DNA from: Cryptomeria japonica
Taxonomy: Eukaryota > Streptophyta > Pinopsida > Cupressales > Cupressaceae
NCBI RefSeq assembly: GCF_030272615.1
Contig: NW_026729204.1
Coordinates: 1 to 64,000 of the forward strand
Direction: 5' to 3'
DNA length: 64,000 bases
Shown: piece after piece, positions 1 to 11,383 of the stretch
Numbering within the stretch: the first letter of the stretch is position 1
Layout of the letters: each line of letters begins with the position of its first letter
The notes under the pieces: generated by a model
The model's input: only the letters and a program-made list of their open reading frames with translations
Database searches by the model: none
What the model was told of the DNA's origin: nothing
Translations under genes and position numbers: made by a program

Positions 1-2254
1 TCTCTCTATGAATTAACTTTATTCTCTTTTATGTGCATGTACATGTAGAAATCATCATCATGTCGAGGAAACAACCAAAAAATGTAAAACCGAAAGAGCG
101 TGAAGCTAAGAATGCAAAAAAAAAGAGAAGGAATGAAGCAACTTCGTGAAGCAAGGAAATTGAATACCATAGAAGAAGAGGTTCCAATTGAAGAGGAACA
201 TGAAATATCCATCCAATCTAAGAGAGAGATGAAATTGGCCACACAAAGGCAACAGATGCAAAACCTTTGTGCAATGAGATAATTGAATCTCGAGGTTGAG
301 AGCATGTCTACCACAATTCAAGTTGAAGGCACCCCATCTCTTACATCTCAAGTTGAAGGCACACCATCTCTTATTGGCACACCATTGGTGTCTGCAACAT
401 CTCATATTGAATGCACTCCCTCTATGACATTTGACGTTGCAAGTACTTCATGATTGACATCAATTATTAGAGCTACACCATCTTGTACACCTCAATTTCA
501 AGGTATCTCATCATTTTCATCTCCGGTTGAAGGTTTACCACCTATCCCTAATGTTGTTGACATTCCTAATCTTGAGGTAACTCAAAGTTTGAGAACACCT
601 CCTAGAGTTTTGCATAGAAATCCTAAGTATTTGATTGACATTGATGCTAATGTTTTGAAACCAATGGTTGACAAGATTCTGAAGTGTTCTTGTCAAAGAC
701 ATGCTAATCGGATATGGAAAATATTTTTTGAGCCTTTGACTGAGACGTGAAGATGTCAACTATTTGTTGAAATGACAAGAAATCTGAAATTTATACCCAT
801 AATGAATATTCTTGGGCTAAGAACATCGATTGAATCAAGAGACAAATCTATTGTGAAGAATCTGATGAATGCATATGATATTGTTGGTTCTAACTCACAC
901 ACAAAAGATTGTAATACCAAACGACGTGTCATTACATCAACAATTATAAGCACTCAAACTAAGAAAGCTTGCCTCATTAGAAAGACAAGTAAATAATTGA
1001 AGATAAGTAGACAAACTCTAATGAGAGCTATGGGAAGGCGGAAAAGAGCGGAGGATCCATATAATAATGAGTTGTGGATATTTTCCGGTAGATTACCATG
1101 GAAAGATAAAGCTATTGTTGAAGCCTTGAGATCCCTAATTGAAGATTTTTGGAAGAATAACACAAGGGTCTCTCCAAATCAAAGAGATGTTGTAAGGAGG
1201 AGGATTGGTAGTAAAATTTGTGATCCACATCCGAATTTTTTTGTGGATATGACTCAAACACAATTTTTTGCCAAGTTTCAAAGTATGTATCCTCAAATTA
1301 AAATTAGTCAAAGATTCTTTGAATGGTAAAGCCTTTTTATGTCAAAATAAATCACATGCGCACAACTTGTTGTAGAGTACATATCAAATTTTCTAACCAT
1401 TATGATGTTTATCAACACATATGTATAGATTTGCATGCTAACAATGTTTTGCAGGAATGCAACATAAATTGTCCACCAACATCTTCAAGGGAATTCATAT
1501 CTAGCATCTTATGTGAAAGAGTAGATGGTCAAGTATATTACAATAAGTGTTTCTTGGATGGCACATGTGTTCATTATGGTGGATTGCGACATTTACAAAT
1601 TTTTCAACATATGGATATTGGATAAGAAATTGGTAATGAATTAGTGGAATTTGGAAAATATAAGACAGTGGCCTACATGCTAAAAGATGGAAAAGAAGCA
1701 AAAAGGTGTGAATTGGTTAGTGAGAATATTCCAGTGTGTCAGTTTATGGGCATCTTTCATGAGAATATAGTGTATGAGTATGCAAGGCATAACCATCAAG
1801 CTCGTTGGTTGGAATCACAATTTAAGTTATGGAAGGACACATTTCCACTTCATAGAATCATTTCAATTGTCGACTTTGCAGAGAACTACACACTACAACT
1901 GCAGAACGAGGTGCAATCGCAATATTACAACTCCACACAAGTTTCTATATTTGTGCATATAGCATTCATTCATGCACATGATAGTATGGAAGAGGATACG
2001 AAGATATTGAGGGAGTATCATTTTTACATCAGTGATGATTGCTCACACTCTACAGAGTTTGTGCAAGGTTGTTTTCAGATATTCTACGATGATTTGGCTA
2101 GCCTAGGCATATCAGTCCGTCAACATATCATATGGTCAGATAATTGTGCATCACAATTTAAGAACTCTCAGATGTTTTATTGGTTGAGTAGGAAATATAA
2201 GTTGACTTCTATTCAACATATGTGGAATTTCTTTGAGGCTGGGCATGGAAAAGG

Positions 2255-2286
2255 GGAGCATGATGGTGTAGGAGCATGATGGTGTA
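2255..2286 (+). repeat. 16-bp tandem microduplication that breaks the frame
   Basis: GGAGCATGATGGTGTA occurs twice back to back. The second copy shifts the frame by one and brings in a stop at 2277-2279, directly behind the HGKGEHDGVG block. With one copy discounted, the downstream frame at 2347-2550 is in phase with the upstream one. The lesion is therefore a simple replication-slippage type event. Confidence 0.85.
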
Positions 2287-2740
2287 GGAGCATGTATTAA
2301 AAGAGCTTTAGCACAATTAGAGTTAAAGTATAAAGGGAATGCAAAATTGAAAGATTCAAAATCAATTATTCAGTGGTGCAATAGTACAATTGGTCCAAGT
2401 AATCAAGATAAGTCTTCAGTTCACAGATTTTTTTGGCTGGTAGATGATACTAACATTGCAAAATTTGAAGATTATTGTACATTGACAGGATCGAGTGAAC
2501 TACACTCTTTCAAAAGATCTAATGTAGGTTCATGGACTATCCATATGTGATAGATGGTATGTTATTGTTCTTCATGTAGAGATGGTGCCTATAATGAGTG
2601 TGAGTCATAGGAGTGGGTGGACGAATGGTGTATGAGGCCTCTAATCCCACTTGAGACATATTGACCTCTGAGTGCACTACAACTAACATAGATGGAAGCA
2701 TCAGTTGACTTTGACCATGTGTCTTGTTTAGTCCAACCAG

Positions 2741-2822
2741 GTAAATTATCCACATGCAATTTTTTGTACTTTAATAGTTTACCTTAGTTATTTGCTAAAT
2801 TCTTCTCACTTTATCATTGCAG
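2741..2822 (+). other. Intron in the transposase-type pseudogene
   Basis: The donor context CCAG|GTAAAT and the pyrimidine-rich acceptor TCATTGCAG bracket 82 nt. Removing them joins ...CAA CCA G|GG CAT GTT TAT in one frame, so the peptide reads LVQPGHVYVVIA across the junction. Length and both sites are normal for a plant intron. This argues that the gene once had a plant-processed transcript rather than being a prokaryotic-type transposase. Confidence 0.7.
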
Positions 2823-3208
2823 GGCATGTTTATGTAGTTATTGCAACATAAGACAATGAAGAAGGAACAAATTATTACCTGTGTTGTTGTGTGGATGCCA
2901 AAAAGAAATTGGATGGCCCTATGGTAGATGGTGAAAATATTGAGTACCCCACATGATTAGTAGTTGTTACTAGTACATGGCTTAGAAGGTACCCAATGAA
3001 GAAGTCTAACTTGTGGTTGTTCAAGGACTCCGAGACACATAGGAAGATTCTTCATTATTCTAACCTTGTTGCAGCTTCAAATGTTCATTTGATCAGATAT
3101 GGGGGTAGACCACTAAACAAGAACCTATGGAAGGTTCATGAGCCTGACCATGAGGCCATACTAGACATGATAAAGAGTAGAGCAGATCTAGATGGTTCAT
3201 TAGATTAA

Positions 3209-3424
3209 ATGTAAATGCAAACAATTGTAATATCAATCATATTTGGATATATGTACATGACTTGTATTTTTTGACTACTCGAGGCATTGTAATATAAAAA
3301 AATGTTTTTTTGTCTTTTTTTGTGTGATTTTATGTAAATAATTTCATTTTGGACCATTAGAGATCACATGGGATCATTTCGTGAAGTTTTAGGCTAATAT
3401 GGTAAAAGATGTAAAAATTGCTCA
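3209..3424. other. Noncoding spacer between pseudogene and tandem array
   Basis: AT-rich 3' flank of the transposase-type pseudogene. It holds T- and A-runs and an AATATAAAAAAATG stretch near 3290 that could have served as a polyadenylation region. No coding signal, inverted repeat or target duplication could be recognised. Confidence 0.5.
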
Positions 3425-6058
3425 TTTGTTGTCAATCACTCAAAATGTGAAAAAATATCAAAATTCGGCATCATTTTTCTCGATGTTAGTGACATGTAAG
3501 AATGATTCATCTGATCCTATGGGGTTGTGCTATGGCACTCTAAATAATCCTCTCTCGGTTTAGGTAGACTCGAATCCAATTGCTCGTGGCAACACTTTCT
3601 CGGTTGCGACAAAAAGCGTCACATGAGTTCAATGAAAAGTTGCACAATGCCCCATCTTTCAATCCATTCATCATGGAACCGAACCGTCAGTACGTACCGA
3701 TTTGGGTGGCCATGTTTACGTTAGGAATTCCTTCGTTCCCTGTATCAAACTCACCCGATCGATATAGGCCACACCCTAGCAGTGAAATCCCTAAAGTTCT
3801 CAAAGTGTGAAAAATTGTCAAAATTCAGCATTGCGTTTCTTGACCTTGGTGAAACATAAGAATGAGTCATTTGATCCTATGAGGTTGTGTTATGACACTC
3901 TAAAAAATCCTCTCAGTTTAGGTAGACTCAGATCCAATTGCTCTTGGCGACACTTTCTCAATTGCAACAAAAAACGTCACATGAGTTCAATGAAAAGTTG
4001 CACAATGCCCCATCTTTCAATCCGCTCATCGCAGCACCAAACCATCAGCGCGTACACATTTGGGTGGCCGAGTTTATGCTAGGAATTCCTTCATTCCTCT
4101 ATCAAACTCATTCGATCGTTGCGGGCCACACCCTAGCAGCGAAATCGCTTAAGTGCTCAAGTTGCTCAAAGTTGTCAAAATTTAGCATCACGTTTCTTGA
4201 CCTTGGTGAAACATAAGAACAAGTCATCCAATCATACGAGGTCATGTTACAAAACTCTAAAAAATACTCCCTTGGTTTAGGTAGACTCGGATCCAATTGC
4301 TTGTGGCAACACTTTCTCGGTTGCGGCAAAAAGTGTCACATGAGTTCAATGAAAAGTTGCACAATGCCCCATCTTTCAATCCGCTCATCTTGGCACCAAA
4401 TCATCAACACATACATGTCAGGGTAGATAGGTTTACACTAGGAATGCCTTCTTTTTTCTCTCCAACTCATCCGATCATTGCGGGCCACACCCTAGCAGCG
4501 AAATCGCTTAAGTGCTCAAGTTGCTCAAAGTTGTCAATATTCAGCATCACGTTTCTCGATGTACGTTAATCATAAGAATGAGTCATCTAATCCTACAAGG
4601 TCATGTTATGGGACTCTAAAAAATCCTCTCTCAGTTTAGGTAGATTCAGATCCAATTGCTTGTGGCGACACTTTCTCGGTTACAACAAAAAGCGTCAGAT
4701 GAGTTCAATGAAAAGTTGCACAATGCCCCATCTTTCAATCCGCTTGTTGCGACACCGAATCGTCAGCTCATATGCATTGGGGTGGTTGGGTTTACACTAG
4801 GAATGCCTTCATTTTGCTCTCCAACTTGTCCGATCATTGCGGGCCACACCCTAGCAGCGAAATCGCTTAAGTGCTCAAGTTGCTCAAAGTTGTCAAAATT
4901 CAGCATCGCATTTTTTGTCCTTGGTGAAACATAAGAATGAGTCATCCAATCCTATGAGGTCATGTTACAACACTCTAAAAAATCCTCTCTTGGTTTAGGT
5001 AGACTCGGATCCAATTGCTTGTGGTGACACTTTCTCGGTTGCGATAAAAAAGGTCACATGAGTTCAATGAAAAGTTGCACAATGCCCCATCTTTCAATCC
5101 GCTCGTCACGACACCGAACCGTCAGCTCATATGCGTCAGGATGGTCGGGTTTACTCTAGGAAAGCCTTCATTTTTCTCTCCAACTTGTCTGAATGATGAG
5201 GGCCACACCCTAGCAGTGAAATCGCTTAAGTGCTCAAGTTGCTCAAAGTTGTCAATATTCGACATCACATTTCTTGGCGCCTGTTAATCATAAGAACGAG
5301 CCATCAGATCCTACAGGTTCATGCTATGGCACTCTAAAAATAATCTCTCAGTTTAGGTAGACTCGGATCCAATTTCTCGTGGTGACACTTTCTCGGTTGT
5401 GACAAAAAGTGTTAGATGAGTTCAATGAAAAGTTGCATAATGCCCCATCTTTCAATCTGCTCATCGTGGCACTGAACCGTTAGCTTGTACATGTTGGGGT
5501 GGCCAGGTTTACTCTAAGAATTCCTTCATTTTTCTCTCCAACTCGTTTGATCGATGCGAGCCACACCCTAGCAGCGAAATCACTTAAGTGCTCAAGTTGC
5601 TCAAAGTTGTCAATATTTGGCATCGTATTTCTCAGTGCCCGTTAATCATAAGAATGAGTCGTTTGATCCTACAGGGTCGTGTTATGGCACTCTAAAAAAC
5701 CCTCTCTCGGTTTAGGTAGACTCAGATCCAATTGCTTGTGGTGGCACTTTCTCGGTTACAACAAAAAGCATCAGATGAGTTCAATGAAAAGTTGCACAAT
5801 GCCCCATCTTTCAATCTGCTCGTTGCGACATAGAACCGTCAGGTCGTAGGCATTGGGGTGGCTAGGTTTATGCTAGGAATGCCTTCATTTTTCTCTCCAA
5901 CTCGTCTGATCAATGCAGGCCACACCCTACTGGCCATCCCATTTAAGTGGTCAAAGCGTGAAAAGTTGTCATTCGGCGACGCATTTCTCGATGCCTGTGG
6001 GACATATGAATGAGTCATCTGATCCTATGGGGTCATTCTATGACACTCTATTAGGCTA
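3425..6058. repeat. 359-bp satellite-like tandem array, about 7.3 units
   Basis: The block AATGAAAAGTTGCA recurs at 3631, 3989, 4348, 4707, 5066, 5424 and 5783, spacings of 358-359 bp. Each unit holds GTTTAGGTAGACTC, CAATGCCCCATCTTTCAA, GGCCACACCCTAGCAG and CACTCTAAA landmarks. Units differ mostly at CpG versus TpG/CpA, for example GTTGCGAC, GTTGCAAC, GTTACAAC and GTTGTGAC at one site. The two ends carry a CAAA[AG][CT]GTGAAAA variant, whereas central units share GTGCTCAAGTTGCTCAAAGTTGTC. Several units contain a reading frame of about 90 codons, but 359 is not a multiple of three and there is no sign of translation. It could be a dispersed local satellite or an internal array of a transposon. 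Confidence 0.9.
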
Positions 6059-6471
6059 TGCATTATATTAATAGACCTAAGTACTCTTAAGTATTATTAA
6101 TTGTTGGGAGTCATTTAAAGTAGCTCTATTAGGGTATGCATTAGATGAATAGAAGTGTATGGGCTATGCAATTTTTTTAGAATGGGTATTGGTACAATGG
6201 TATCTTACATTGTCTAATTTGGGTTCTTTCCATGTTTCCTTTATATAGTCTTATTTTGACTATAACTATTTAATTTGTGTTGATCCCTATAAGCTTGTGT
6301 CTTGGATTACAAACACATATTTAGGTTCAAATCTTAAGTAACAATAAACTTTGTGCAATTATTCATTTAATCATTTGTACTGCAATTATGGATAACCATG
6401 ATAAATGATTTTCATTAACCAAAAAGCTACAAATCTATACAACATTGTATACCATTAAAACTATCAAATAT
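6059..6471. other. Noncoding AT-rich spacer
   Basis: No coding frame is supported. A short degenerate direct repeat built on CTCTATTAGG[CG]TATGCATTA lies at about 6047-6165. Nothing else is recognisable. Confidence 0.5.
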
Positions 6472-6688
6472 ATCCAATACAGGTAAATAGGCTTGCCAAA
6501 AGCCATATGGACATAGAATGTCACGTATTCATAAAACAAAACATATGTTCAGAATTTCTATAAAGGCATAAAATATGATATCCAATAAAGTCAAATAGGA
6601 GCTTGCCAAAAGCCATATGGACATAGAATATCACATATTTGTAATACAAAACATATGTTCAAAATTGCCATATAGGCATACAACATAG
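6472..6688. repeat. Two-copy 108-bp direct repeat
   Basis: ATCCAATA[CA]AG..AAATAGG followed by GCTTGCCAAAAGCCATATGG and ACATATGTTC occurs at 6472-6579 and again at 6580-6688, with about 85 percent identity by eye. It lies just downstream of the end of the minus-strand pseudogene, in what would be its 3' noncoding region. Confidence 0.75.
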
Positions 6689-6701
6689 GACCCTATTCTA
6701 T

Positions 6702-9700
6702 TCATTTCCCTCTAGGGAAAGGAAATAGATCATGAGATATCTTTTCCTGTCGAGGGGATAGAGATGTATATGATGCAGGTGTCTTTAGAGTACGCCCACT
6801 CGACCCCCTCTCCAGAATTTTTTATAACTCCACCTAATACAATGAATAGAGTGATGTTAGCATATACAAAAAATAATTTTTAGAATGACATCTAATAGAA
6901 TAGTAACTTACTGCATGCAAATAATCATGATGTTCATCCACAATAGGTGCACGTTCATGATTTGGAGTGACAAGCCCCTCCTATAAGCATCACAATATAA
7001 ATTAAACTAAATACAAGTGTCGTTAAAATTTTCAATAACATATTATTAAGATAACAAATGTAATGCTAAATTTACTAAATTTACTAAATTTACAAATATG
7101 TGTCATACTTCTGTCAAACCAGTTGAACTTGCTACTGTTGCAGCAACACCACGCTCCATTGACGCATGAATAGTAGGAGGAGTCTCTGATGTCAACATCT
7201 GAAAATTAAACAAAGTATATTGATTAATCACCAAAACTATCTATATTATTTAATAACATTAAAGATAAATTGCTTACCTGGGTGAAAGATTGTTGATGAA
7301 ATACACTGCGAGGTGTTGATGTTGAAGCTCTAGTATCAAACTATTTGACATCCAAAATGAGTAATTAGAAAATCATTCACATAAGGTTCAACTATCTACA
7401 TATAATAATTATATTTCTTCACTCGTTGTATTTGTGGAGTCGACGAAGTCGTGAAAAAGGGTGCTACAGGAATGTTGCTAGTATTGTGAACACTTTGACC
7501 CTGATTTTTTATCATAATAATTTACTAATTTAGATATATTCTTAAATTTCCATATAAGATTTAATAAAAAGAATAAAATGAACTTGTAATGAAATTCACC
7601 TCGGTATCAATGCCAAATGTTTCGTTCAACAAGGATTATGTCATGACAATGTTCTCTATAGCAAACTTTGCTCATGCACGTGCATTCTCAGAACTATTAG
7701 GATCATAAGTGCAAAGAGAACCACAAGATTGACAAAAATGAGTTGGAACTAGATGCCTAGAAGAATCACCATCATCACTCACATCACCCTCTACTAGAGG
7801 CCTAGCATACTGTATAAGGGTTTGAGTGAGTGAGCTAATGAAGTCTAGAGTTTCAACCTCAATACTCTCCTTCACAATGGAAGGAATAATAACATGCTCC
7901 ACCATAGGTATAGCCAAGGGTCTTGGTGGGATATTTGAGTCACGTTGTGCACCCTCTCTATCATGTGAGGAACCCACACCTCTACCTTGGAAATCTAGAA
8001 AATCAAAATAGTTTGGGATCTCATTAAGGACAAACACACAGTACAATTTTCTCAAAAAGTATTGAGGTACCTCATGATTATTGCATGGGGGTTGATCAAA
8101 TACCATCCACCACCTATCCCTGTTGGCATTATAATAGACAAAGGGAGATTGTTGGCATTTCAATAAGGATATTGAGAAGGTTGTTGATGATTATGGATAT
8201 AATTGATTAAGGATGTTTACTGTCTTAATATTATTATTTTGTCATTAATGTCAAGAAATTGATTTACTAATTTAGTATGATGTTGCCATATCCTAAGAAG
8301 TATGATTTGATGAGTATAAAGATGTCGGTAAAAGACACAGAAAGAATGTGATGAATAAGGGGAGGAATAAGTTATTCAATGGGCAACTATTACCGAGTTA
8401 GACAATGATGAGATCATGATGTTTTGATTGTTTTGATATCCTACATATGTTGTTGATTGTAAGGTTGATACTATACTATGTTACTGAGTGAAGAACCTAG
8501 TTGGTAAACCCTAAGGTTATCGCTATCGGTTAATGAAGGTAGAATGTCTACCGAGTGAAGTTTAGTATTTACCGAGTTGCAACCGAGTAATAACAGAATG
8601 CATTGAATAAATAAAAACATTATTTAATGAAGGAAGCTGATGAGTTGGTTATGATTAAATGATTAGTATGTCGTGAATGAAGTTTGTTAAAGAATCTATG
8701 GCAAAGGAAAATTGGCAGGAAGATCTACAACTCAGATTGAACCACAATACCCTAGCACAAGTTCCAAGAAATGTATGCAAATTCCAAGGTGAGGTAAAAC
8801 ATTTTCAGATCGAAGGATACATTGAACCTAGTCAAGTTTGAAGATCTGATGGCTATGATTGATCATGGGAAATATGATCAAGGAGATTAAGTGGTTGGAA
8901 AATTGCTTATAAATAATGAACTGTTGATAAACAATGTATGCGGGCAAGTGTATGCATAGGGATGCTACATAGTGATTACCGAGCACAAAAGATTGAAGAC
9001 CTGTTTGAATAACAGAGTATAAAGCCCAGCAGATGGACAAGATAAGTCCTATTGTATTGAGAAAATAAGAATCTACTTTAGCATTTTAGATGTGAAGTTG
9101 TAGATAGATTTTTATTACTATTATTTTGTAAAGTGACAGAAAATCTCTTAACCGAGTGGACTTAACAGTCTTATTTGTAAAACCCTCTAGCACGGTGACA
9201 TTCTGATTGAGTGTTTGAAATCCTTTAACAAGGTCACTTCTAACAAGGTGAAGATCCTAACAAATCTGAGGGAAATCCCTTAACCGGGTTACATCTAGCA
9301 ATGTGTTTGTAATCTTTAACAAGATTTGCTTTTAACCGAGCATACTCTAGAAGAGTATATTTCTTAGTGGGTCCAAAATCCCACAGTGGTTTTTCCCTAT
9401 TTGGGTTTCCATGTTAAATTTGGTGTTATGAGTTTTATGATGTTTATATGCTTTTGAGTTTGCATGTTTAGTAGTTTTGGTTATATTACTGAAGTATATG
9501 TTACCGAGGTTGAATCTGTTGTTTTTCTGGAAAATTATGTTTGTATGATTCACCCCCCCCTCTCATCTTATTAGCTTGGCATCTGTACTTAACATTAAGT
9601 ATCAGAACTATCAATCCCAAAAATTATTCTTAATCCCTTCATGATGACACTAATGAATAGGGAATCTCCTACATCCAGGGTGTAAAGGTTGATTCATTCG

Positions 9701-10257
9701 AGGGTCCGTAAAAAGAGCACACAAGTCAAATTTATTAATTTTCTTTTTCTGCAGTGCCGCATATGATAATTTGTCAGAATAAAATTACTTTTGTTCTTCC
9801 TTCTTTGTGGACCAAAAATTTATTTGCCCACTCACGGATTGTATGTGAGATACAATAGATTGCAAAGAATTGGCAAGGTTTTTCCTATGTGAGTTTGTTC
9901 CAGTGGGATCTTTTAGCCTTGCAATTAAACCTTCAAGCTCTTTTTGGCTATTTTCTATTTGACCTTATAGGTTTTCTTGTGTACCTATGGGATGTCTAGG
10001 TATCGTAGGAGGTTTTTTGATGTGCTTTTCCTTCAATATGGTCTTTATGAGGAGGTGATTGAGTGTTTTCAAAATTTTCTTGTCTAATCTCATTTCCTGA
10101 TAATGAAAATAAATTTAAATCAAGAAACTTAGTTTAATCTTCAAATTAATAAAAAAATGACAATAAGAAAACAAAAAATACATACTTCTTCGAGCTCTTT
10201 AATGGCATGGCAGAATTTTGATGAGAGATGGACAACTTAGTGCCTAATATCAAGCTT
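6702..10257 (-). pseudogene. Unrecognised multi-exon gene remnant with short in-phase exons
   Basis: Reading the minus strand, exons with clean AG/GT borders lie at 10257-10186, 10096 down to about 9640, 8150-7600, 7500-7423, 7340-7278, 7198-7109, 6980-6912 and 6833-6702. Several are whole numbers of codons (24, 26, 21, 30 and 23), and the last (44 codons) ends in TGA. Introns are 78-128 nt. Peptide landmarks are KELEE|EMRLDKKILKTLNHL, GLIARLKDPTGTNSHRKN, YYNANRDRWWMVFDQPPC, the Cys pairs CQSCGSLC and a Ser/Thr/Pro-rich tail. Internal stops occur in the first exon, three times in the second, twice in the 551-nt exon and once in the last. An LTR-like segment interrupts it. I do not recognise the family, and the true start may lie beyond element A or be lost. 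Confidence 0.6.
8151..9590 (+). mobile_element. LTR-like segment, probable single LTR of a Copia-type element
   Basis: It begins TGTTGGCATTTC, like the LTR of element A (TGTTGGCATTCT). It has the same kind of internal landmarks: a TTTTGTCATTAATGTCAA stretch, many CCGAGT motifs, CCCACAGTGGTTTTTCCC near 9380 and a C-run before the end. A primer-site-like TATCAGAAC follows at 9600. It interrupts the coding sequence of the minus-strand pseudogene. The right end is approximate and no matching target duplication was found. It may be a solo LTR or the remnant of a longer element. Confidence 0.5.
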
Positions 10258-10405
10258 CTACAAAGGGCAAGCGCAAGAAAATGGCACCCCAAATCGCCAA
10301 AATGCGGGTTTGGGAGTGCATAATGCATCCAAAATGTGGACTTGTGTTTTTTTAAAGTCTGAAAAGGTAATATGGTGCATGCCTTAAAAGGTGCGTGCAC
10401 TATAG

Positions 10406-10474
10406 GGCATGTGCCCTATAGGCTTGGTGTGCCAAGCCTAAGGCTTGACACACCAAGCCTATAGGGCGCGTGCC
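10406..10474. repeat. Near-perfect 69-bp palindrome abutting the LTR of element A
   Basis: Two 34-nt arms (10406-10439 and 10441-10474) around one central base are reverse complements at 31 of 34 positions. Within it GCCCTATAGGCTTGG alternates with its complement. Related GGTGCGTGCACTATAGGGC lies just to the left. The right arm ends exactly one base before the TG that opens the LTR. Confidence 0.85.
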
Positions 10475-11305
10475 TGTTGGCATTCTACACTCACATGAGA
10501 ATGGTTGATGTTGTCATTGATGGCAACCAATTGGTAACATGATTCTACAGGTTCACCGACAACACAAACATCATCTACCGACATCGGCAGACACAACAAG
10601 GTCATTCATCGACATCTATTTTACACCGACAGTAAAGCATACGGACAATAAAGCATACCGACACTCAGACCGACATGAGACAAGTTTTATTTATATGAAT
10701 TGTATTGTAATGTAATTAATCATCTGTAAGATGACATGATGTACTGTAAAGACTCATATATGTATGAGATCTTATAGGTCATTTTTGATATGGTATTATG
10801 TAGAATATAGAGAAAGGATTTTGTAATAAGGCAGATAGGTTATGTGAGCAAATATCATTCATTGGAAAGGTTTTTGGTTAAGGTTTCTGACTAATCTTAA
10901 ACCGATACTGAATCAAGCATTGCAGATGCTATTTTGAGCAGTACATTGTCTTGGATTTAATTATCCATTTTGTAGTCAGTGAAACTCTTTCATTGAGAAG
11001 TGAGCTCTAGGTTGTTGGCCTTCCTACATGTGCAGGCCCCTATTGTAAGTAATATTTATTCATATTGGCCAGTGAGTAAATATTGTGGGTCACAAATCCC
11101 ACCGAGGTTTTTCCCTTATCGGGTTTCCTCACCAAAATATCTTGTGTTATGGTGTGCATTTATGCTATCTCCATTATTTCTCTTTGCTGCACTATTACTT
11201 GTTTACTAGTACATTTATTTGGATTGCAAAGTTATAAATAAATATTCCATTAACCGGTTAGACACTGATTCCCCCCCCCTCAGTGTCTTTGGGAGTGTCA
11301 TTGCA
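10475..11305 (+). repeat. 5' LTR of element A
   Basis: Opens TGTTGGCATTCTACACTC and closes near GTCATTGCA, just before the primer site. It pairs with 35775-36548 along most of its length, with clear divergence (several percent by eye). This is the most diverged LTR pair of the window and fits A being the oldest layer. A run of nine C lies near the end. Confidence 0.85.
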
Positions 11306-11314
11306 TCTAAAAAT

Positions 11315-11326
11315 TGGTATCAGAGG
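11315..11326 (+). promoter_or_regulatory. Primer binding site of element A
   Basis: TGGTATCAGAGG lies a few bases after the LTR end. It matches the TGGTATCAGAGC complement of the 3' end of plant initiator Met tRNA except for the last base. Confidence 0.75.
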
Positions 11327-11383
11327 TTGGTCCTCTATTTTTAAAAGCCTAATAGCTTGAGGAAGATTCTGAAACCGGTACTA

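Larger units (their letters stand above)
60..3208 (+). pseudogene. Broken DDE/RNase H-like transposase-type gene
   Basis: A chain of collinear reading frames makes up one decayed gene. It starts at ATG 60 with a Lys/Arg-rich stretch and shifts frame in the A-run near 114-122. After a low-complexity Thr/Ser/Pro region it carries the conserved part, about 772-2740. The core has three acidic blocks typical of an RNase H-like fold: VDFAENY (about 1870), WSDNCASQFKN (about 2133) and GHGKGEHDGVG (about 2240). I recall similar HGKG..DG[IV]G blocks in uncharacterised transposase-like proteins of animals and protists; that link is from memory. Exon 2 (2823-3208) continues with a YPT...WLRRYPMKKSNLW block and ends with DLDGSLD. 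Lesions are stops near 280, 450, 748, 994, 1623, 2548-2745, 2850 and 2955, a frameshift at about 1320, and a 16-bp duplication at 2255. No terminal inverted repeats were found. The exact family is uncertain. Confidence 0.7.

Noticed and set aside
3580-5287. Repeated frames of about 90 codons in the tandem array
   Set aside because: The period of 359 bp is not a multiple of three, the frames vary at CpG sites without regard to codon position, and no start or splice context is conserved.
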